A stretch of DNA of 64,000 nt from Cricetomys ansorgei (lineage: Eukaryota; Chordata; Mammalia; Rodentia; Nesomyidae), in NCBI GenBank assembly GCA_026225945.1, contig JAMJFZ010001133.1, forward strand, positions 4,112,501-4,176,500, written 5' to 3'. Within the stretch, counting starts at the first letter, position 1. Each line of letters starts with the position of its first letter. Made by a program: the position numbers and the translations under genes. This document shows positions 58,649-64,000 of this stretch, piece by piece. Below the pieces are notes generated by a model. The model was not told where the DNA came from, ran no database searches, and saw nothing but the letters and a program-made list of their open reading frames with translations.

Positions 58649-58814
58649 GCCACTTGGTGGTGGCACAGGTCTTTAATCCCAGCACTCTAGAGACAGAGAA
58701 AGACAGATCTCTGTGAGTTCCAGGACAGCCTGATCTCCAGAATGAGTTCCAAGGCAGCCAGAGTTACAACAGAGAAACTCTGTCAAAAAAAAAAATTAAA
58801 TAAACAAAAAACCC
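58649..58814 (+). mobile_element. B1 SINE, sense, with target-site duplication
   Basis: CCACTTGGTGGTGGCACAGG, then TCTTTAATCCCAGCACTCTA, then AGGACAGCCTGATCTCCAGA, then GCAGCCAGAGTTACAACAGA and an A-rich tail. Flanks AAAACAGTGAGGCA (58635-58648) and AAAATAGTGATGCA (58815-58828) agree at 12 of 14 positions, which sets both ends. It carries the GTTACAAC variant. Confidence 0.95.
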
Positions 58815-58828
58815 AAAATAGTGATGCA

Positions 58829-59439
58829 CATTTCTAAACCTCTGTGGATAAGATATTTCTATATTTGTCTTGAACATATTATGATTCTGTAAATGATACT
58901 TATATAGTATTATGATATAGCAATATAAACATTCTTATTATTGAAATATAATATTTGGAAATATGTTAATTTTTTCAAAGCTACTCTGAGATCTGTAGAA
59001 GCTGCTGCTCATGTTTAAGGAAGAAAATTCAAAAGAGAGCAGTAAACAAGACATGATTGGCATTGCCATCCCTCTAGAAGAACATGCTTTCTAGAACAAC
59101 CATCTTTGCATCAGATTAGTGAGTGACGGGGAGTGACATTTGTCAATTGAAACAGTGCTGATCTTATAAAGAGGATGTAGCTTAACTACCAAACTTTCTT
59201 ATCAGTTCATTCAGTGGACATAGATTCAGGACCTGCTTCTGCTCAGACCTGAGGTAGGTGTTGTAACACTATGACATATAAGCAAATGTCTTCGAAGGGT
59301 TTTATTCTAATGAAGAAAATACAAGAGTAAAAATTAAATAAACAAGAATAATTAGGATACTATCCTGGTATTGACATTGAGATCAATTTCTAAAAAGTGT
59401 CTCACTAAACAGAGAATAATAGATTAATATGTACAGTGA
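58829..59439. other. Unique DNA; possible ancient LINE relic
   Basis: About 59205-59290 (GTTCATTCAGTGGACATAGA and what follows) weakly recalls the same ancient mammalian LINE end seen at 34258, but is too diverged to call. No gene was seen. Confidence 0.35.
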
Positions 59440-59542
59440 TGTATGTATATATATATATATGTGTATATATACATATATATGTATATATATATACATATAT
59501 ATGCATACACACACACACACACACGCACATATATATATATAT
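59440..59542. repeat. Compound (TA)n/(TG)n/(CA)n microsatellite
   Basis: Alternating TATATA, GTATAT and ACATAT blocks are followed by a CA run (59504-59530) and a final TA run. The 75-codon plus-strand frame starting at 59429 is an artefact of this. Confidence 0.95.
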
Positions 59543-62470
59543 TCATTGTGCTATAAGAAGGCTCCCAGTTTTAGCAGAAACGTTTTTCTAGACTTTATTC
59601 AAACTATGGAAAACAGATTGAGCATTATACATAGCAATGTGAAACTAAAGGCCTGATAAAAGTATTAACATTTACAACAATTATTGTGTACTGACTGTTC
59701 ACAATGGATCATAACACAAGCAGATAAGAACTTGGAGGAGATCTCCCACAAACAATTATCCCACAAACCAAAGATGAAATACAGCAGATTGAGGTCCACT
59801 GTGACAACTTGTCTGTCAGTAGAAAGCTGTAAAATAAAGACTGCAATGTTTATAACTGAACTGCAGAAAATGCAATTGCTGATTTGAAAATGCTAACGCA
59901 GTAAGCTCACTGGTAGGAACTGCGTTGTGGGTATGATAGCAAAGGACTGTGAGGGTTGAGACATTCTGCTTCGTGTGTACACACTTATGTAGAGTGTGAT
60001 GTAGGGTGTGTGGACTGCTGCAGCTTCATGGCTGTAGGTTGAAGTCATGAGGCTCCTGGATCTGAAATGAAAGAGTATTATTAATCTAAGAATGCAGACT
60101 ACATCAACTTCACAGTTACAACACATTTATCGCTTTCTAAATTCCTTGAAAGCAATCCAAAATCAGACGTTTGTGGAGTTTGCCCACACAGTGAGTGTAT
60201 GCCCCTTCCTGAGCATGAGGAAACCACACTTTTGTCAGATGGTTCTTTAAAAATATTTTCCACATTTGCCATAGATATTGTCCCTTTCTACATCGATGTA
60301 AAAAATATTTCCCCTCTCTGTTGGAAGAAGATGCTATTTTTATCTTGTTAGCAATTGGATACATGCACATCAATGTGCATGTATAATTATGAATAAAGGA
60401 TATTAGAAAAACTGCACAAATGTGATGGGAAATCATCATTTGACACACCACAAGCTGTTTAAATTCACAGTTATGGAACCATATTCAGATATTCACATAT
60501 ATAAAGATAACGTAAAGATAAAACATGGATAACAATATACTGAGAGCTATCAATATTAGAGGTTTGAAGGAACACTTTGGGCTTCTGAGAAGGGCATAGA
60601 CTCTTTTGTTGGGAACAGAGGAACAGTGAAGAGATCAGTTGGTGGGTTTTATATATAGAGAACACTGCATTTTAACTGAGGGAAACAACTGGATGCTTAG
60701 GGAAAGTGGTAGTGAAGATGTCCTATAAAGAAGGTTCCAAATTGGTCCCTGATCAGAAGTACCTTGGGAACGCAGTAAAACAGACTGAAAGATCACAAGA
60801 ATAAAGACATATTTGTAAAGAGATAGGTGTGAGTAGCAAAGACTCATAAATTTAAGTTTAATTATGAAATGAATTAATAGTTTTATGTGATAATACTTTT
60901 CTAAATGTCAATGAACACATAAAAACACAAGTTTTTAGGTAGATGAAATTGAACTCAAAATCACTTGTGATAGGGAATTGCCATCTAATTAAAACTCATC
61001 AATAATCAAAAGCTCCTTTAAACTTGTTCACTTTATGGTTGTTACTTACAATAGTACTCTTTAAAATTACATAGATGATTTAATATGCAAAGTTCTGAGT
61101 CTATGTAGAAATAACCACATAAATAATAGTTGTTATTTTTGAAGATTGCATTTATTGAATATTTGTGCTAAAACGCCAAATATAGGAACATCCTATTGTT
61201 TTGTAAAATTTATGGTGCACTTCTATTTTTTTTTAAACATGGGGATGTACCCTTAAGCAGTCTATAATGTGTATCTAGATGAAGAAAACTGTTTCCATAG
61301 TTCTGTGCACTTTATTAAATTCTTTAAGTCCAAATTAAGTTTCCATAGTGCTTCTAGTCCTCAATGTGTGGAATTAAACCAGGTCATAGACTTTAGTCAA
61401 TTTTTAGCATAGACTAGTAAGCTTGTCAAATCCTATTCATAATGTAGCAAGATTAAATTATCATCTAATGGGGGAAAAGTATAAAAGAAAAAAGTTTAAA
61501 ATAGAATGGTGTCTCATTATTCTTGTGTTTCCTTGACTCTAGCTCCTCCAGGACATCTGAAGACATTTAGTTTCATTGTTCTCTGAGTAGCTCATGAATA
61601 TTTCAGTTCCACATGGTCGAATGTTCTTTTTTATCCATCCATTTAGATCGCAGCACAAGCAGGTTTTTATGTATGTTGCTGGGAAACCTGGAGACCTAAA
61701 GATTTTAACTTTTTTCTATTTCTTAAAAATGAAACAATAGACTGTAGTGGGGCACTAACATTCATTGTGTTTGTTTAAGATTGCTGTAGATTAAACATAT
61801 GGTGTGTTTCTTTAATAAAGACAAAACTACTTAATTTTCATAGTCATGAAGAATAAGTTTTCAAACATTTAAGCATTTTGCTGATTTTGTTGTACCAAAA
61901 ATGAGGATTGTGTTGGACTATTTTATATCACTCCTACAACAGACTTCCCTGTGTCACTTCATACAATTCTAATTGCAAGTGTTTAAAAAGGCACATGAAG
62001 TGTTCTTTCATCATTGCACTTACATGGAATATTTTATGAAGTCATCAAACATATAGATAACCTCAAGCCATCAATGTTTGCTAAATCTGACTTGAATAAA
62101 TATAAAATGAATTCTTATGATATATTTTTGTATGAAGTTTCTTATTTTTAAATCTGTCTGTATAATTACAATGATCTTAGGTGAATCAAACTAAATGGAT
62201 GTTATTGTTTCATAATGGTAATATGTAATAGTACCGTGAAATTAAAGCAATTATCTAAGGATCACTCCAAACATCATCCTGATGTGCAGTGTAAGATCAG
62301 GACCAAGAGCATAGACAAAGACATTATATCTTAAGACATAAAAGTTTAAAATATTAAAAAAAATGATAAATTAAATACTGATTGAAATTACATCCACATT
62401 TTGACCATTAAATAAGAAAGGTAAAACAACATGAAGAAGCAGAATGAACTAATATATCTTCTAATTTTAA
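59543..62470. other. Unique AT-rich DNA, no gene seen
   Basis: Open frames of 64-104 codons on both strands at 59684-60847 have no recognisable family, and several overlap each other. No SINE, LINE or LTR was recognised in nearly 3 kb. Confidence 0.5.
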
Positions 62471-62496
62471 ATATGTGTGTGTGTGTATATATATAT
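62471..62496. repeat. (TG)n(TA)n microsatellite
   Basis: A short TG run passes into a TA run. Confidence 0.9.
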
Positions 62497-63356
62497 GTTT
62501 ATGAAAGTGAGTGTGTATGCTTAACGCATTTGACTTCAGCATTTTTGGACTTTTACCAATTTTCTGAGGCTCATCAATATACTCACTAGTCTGTTACCAA
62601 TGTGTCATGTCTTATAGTTATTTATAAAGCAGAGGAATCATGTTATCTTTTAATTAAGAAAATAAGTGAAAATTTTAGTATTTAGTCATAGTTCTTAAAG
62701 AAAAAAAAGCTTACCGTGATTGTAAAATGTAATCTGAGATTTAATAATACAATTTATTGCAATTATTCATAGTGTAGCAATTGATGATGTACTTTCATGT
62801 AAGTTATTATGATAGGTTGAGAAAGAACAATGGGCCTAAAGGAATATTTTTGAAGAAAATAGAACTGCAAACACATTGGCCACATGACATTCTTCTAGAA
62901 CAAAGTTTTTAACTTAGATTTGGTCCAGATGTCATGTAACTCACCTGGCAAAGACTTCTTTATACCTGATAATTCAGTGTAGCTATCATATTTCTTCTTA
63001 TAGGGCACGTTTGTATACAATGAGAACAGAATTTGCTCCTTGTCTGAGATTTGACACATCTCAAATAAACTACTTCATTGCAGTGACAGTGCTACAAGGC
63101 CAGAGACATCGAATTTTATGAAGTTGCATAACCTCTTTGCATATCATAATTGGTCCTTTTGGAAACTTTCATGTTATAAACTTTTGAAACTTTACAAGTG
63201 CAAGAGAAAATGTAGAATTACCAATTTTAATATCTAATTAATTTTGTCCCTATTTTTCATGAAACAAAAAGATAAAAAATTACCAAGAATAAGAAATAGA
63301 AGATGGATATTAAGATAATCTGACACAAACATAGTTATAAAAAACCTACCTCTGTA
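62497..63356. other. Unique DNA, no gene seen
   Basis: AT-rich; nothing was recognised. Confidence 0.45.
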
Positions 63357-63357
63357 A

Positions 63358-63400
63358 AACACACACACACACGTGCACTCACATGTGTGTGTGTGTGTGA
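63358..63400. repeat. (CA)n spacer (TG)n inverted microsatellite
   Basis: A CA run (63360-63372) and a TG run (63384-63399) face each other across about 11 nt and can form a hairpin of roughly 12-13 bp. Confidence 0.9.
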
Positions 63401-63420
63401 TAATACTTAAATTCCAATTA

Positions 63421-63532
63421 TTTTGTTGAGAAAGGATTTCTTTGTATAGTCCTGGCTATCCTGGAATTTGCTTTGTAGACTAGGCTTGCCTCAAACTCAG
63501 AAAATCACATGCCTCTTCTTCCTGGGTGCTGG
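63421..63532 (-). mobile_element. B1 SINE, antisense, older type
   Basis: GTTGAGAAAGGATTTCTTTG, then TATAGTCCTGGCTATCCTGG, then TAGACTAGGCTTGCCTCAAA, then CTTCCTGGGTGCTGG. It keeps the ancestral TGTATAGTCC (GTGTAGCCC-like) sequence and lacks the GTTGTAAC variant. It is truncated at the GGGATTAAAGGC end. Confidence 0.85.
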
Positions 63533-64000
63533 AAAAAAATCCAAAAACTCTAAAAGAACATAGAACTATAAATGTAAAGTAAACTAATGTAAAACAAGAC
63601 ATTGACTCCACAGTAGTGACCAATAATATAGTCAAACACAAATAATAAATAATCTGAATTTAATTGATTTAGAACAATCCATAAGGAATAAAAAATAAAT
63701 GTAATGGTCAGATGTATGAGGGAAGTATGAGGCTCCATTTAGTATCTGCTCACTGGCACTGATTGAAGAATGGTAGAATGATTTTTTTCACAGTATATTC
63801 TTATTACATATTTTTCATTATGATTGTCAATCCAATTAATAATCCCTCTTCCCCAATTTGAAAGCTGTTTAGTGAGAAAATAGTCTTATATAATCATAGT
63901 AATCTTCTACATTTAAACCAGTCCTCTAGGTGGATTTCCTAGACGATGAGTGACTCATTCAAAAAATTAGAAAAATATGTAGATAGTAATAAATAGGGAT
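63533..64000. other. Unique DNA, no gene seen
   Basis: AT-rich, with a 62-codon minus-strand frame at 63550-63738 of no recognisable similarity. Confidence 0.45.

Noticed and set aside
59205..59370. Possible ancient LINE 3' end
   Set aside because: Similarity to the mammalian-wide phrase is weaker than at 34258 and may be coincidence.
1..64000. CRISPR arrays, bacterial operons, tRNA or rRNA genes
   Set aside because: No regularly spaced identical repeats, no bacterial-type gene density, and no tRNA or rRNA sequence beyond tRNA-derived SINE heads; the DNA is clearly mammalian.

Overview
The window is noncoding nuclear DNA from a muroid rodent. The evidence is the repeat set: many B1 SINEs, tRNA-derived B2/B3 and B4 SINEs, ID and ID-B1 elements, rodent L1 (Lx-like) fragments, rodent MaLR LTRs and a URR1-like hAT element, on an AT-rich background with frequent (CA)n and (TA)n microsatellites. 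I could not assign a species. The nine younger B1 copies share an unusual variant (GTTGTAAC, or GTTACAAC on the other strand, in place of the GTGTAGCC-like sequence I know from mouse), which may identify the lineage. All family calls are from memory of the consensus sequences; no library search was run.

I found no protein-coding gene that I can support. The longest open frame is 143 codons (10223-10654). At roughly 6% stop codons per codon over six frames of 64 kb, about one frame this long is expected by chance, and its translation resembles no family I know. Most other short frames are chance or lie in repeats. The window is most simply an intergenic or deep intronic segment. The only exon-like object is at 22991-23093: good acceptor and donor sites around 103 nt with stops in all three frames, so at most a noncoding exon.

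Layout. 1-2.8 kb: unique. 2.8-3.2 kb: antisense MaLR LTR. 3.3-5.6 kb: antisense L1 with decayed endonuclease and linker joined directly to 3' UTR, reverse transcriptase missing. 5.6-6.5 kb: B1-head duplication, purine-rich repeat, (CA)n. 6.5-11 kb: mostly unique, with an enhancer-like complex stretch at 6.8-7.9 kb and an old L1 3' end near 9.4 kb. 11-15.4 kb: ID, B4, URR1, B3, then L1 3' UTR containing a long palindrome. 17.1-17.9 kb: SINE cluster with a B1 nested in a B3. 19.3-19.8 kb: L1 3' end. 20-33.5 kb: mostly unique with scattered SINEs, an MLT1-type LTR and a perfect four-unit heat-shock-element sequence at 33.36 kb. 33.55-33.92 kb: MT-type solo LTR. 34-64 kb: unique DNA with a continuing scatter of B1, B3, B4, ID-B1 and MaLR pieces, several microsatellites and a G-quadruplex motif.

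Nothing here looks like a new multi-gene system. The observations most worth checking are the heat-shock-element array, the candidate noncoding exon, the internally deleted L1 with a 60-bp tandem expansion in its endonuclease region, the lineage-specific B1 subfamily, the G-quadruplex tail beside one B1, and the palindromes.
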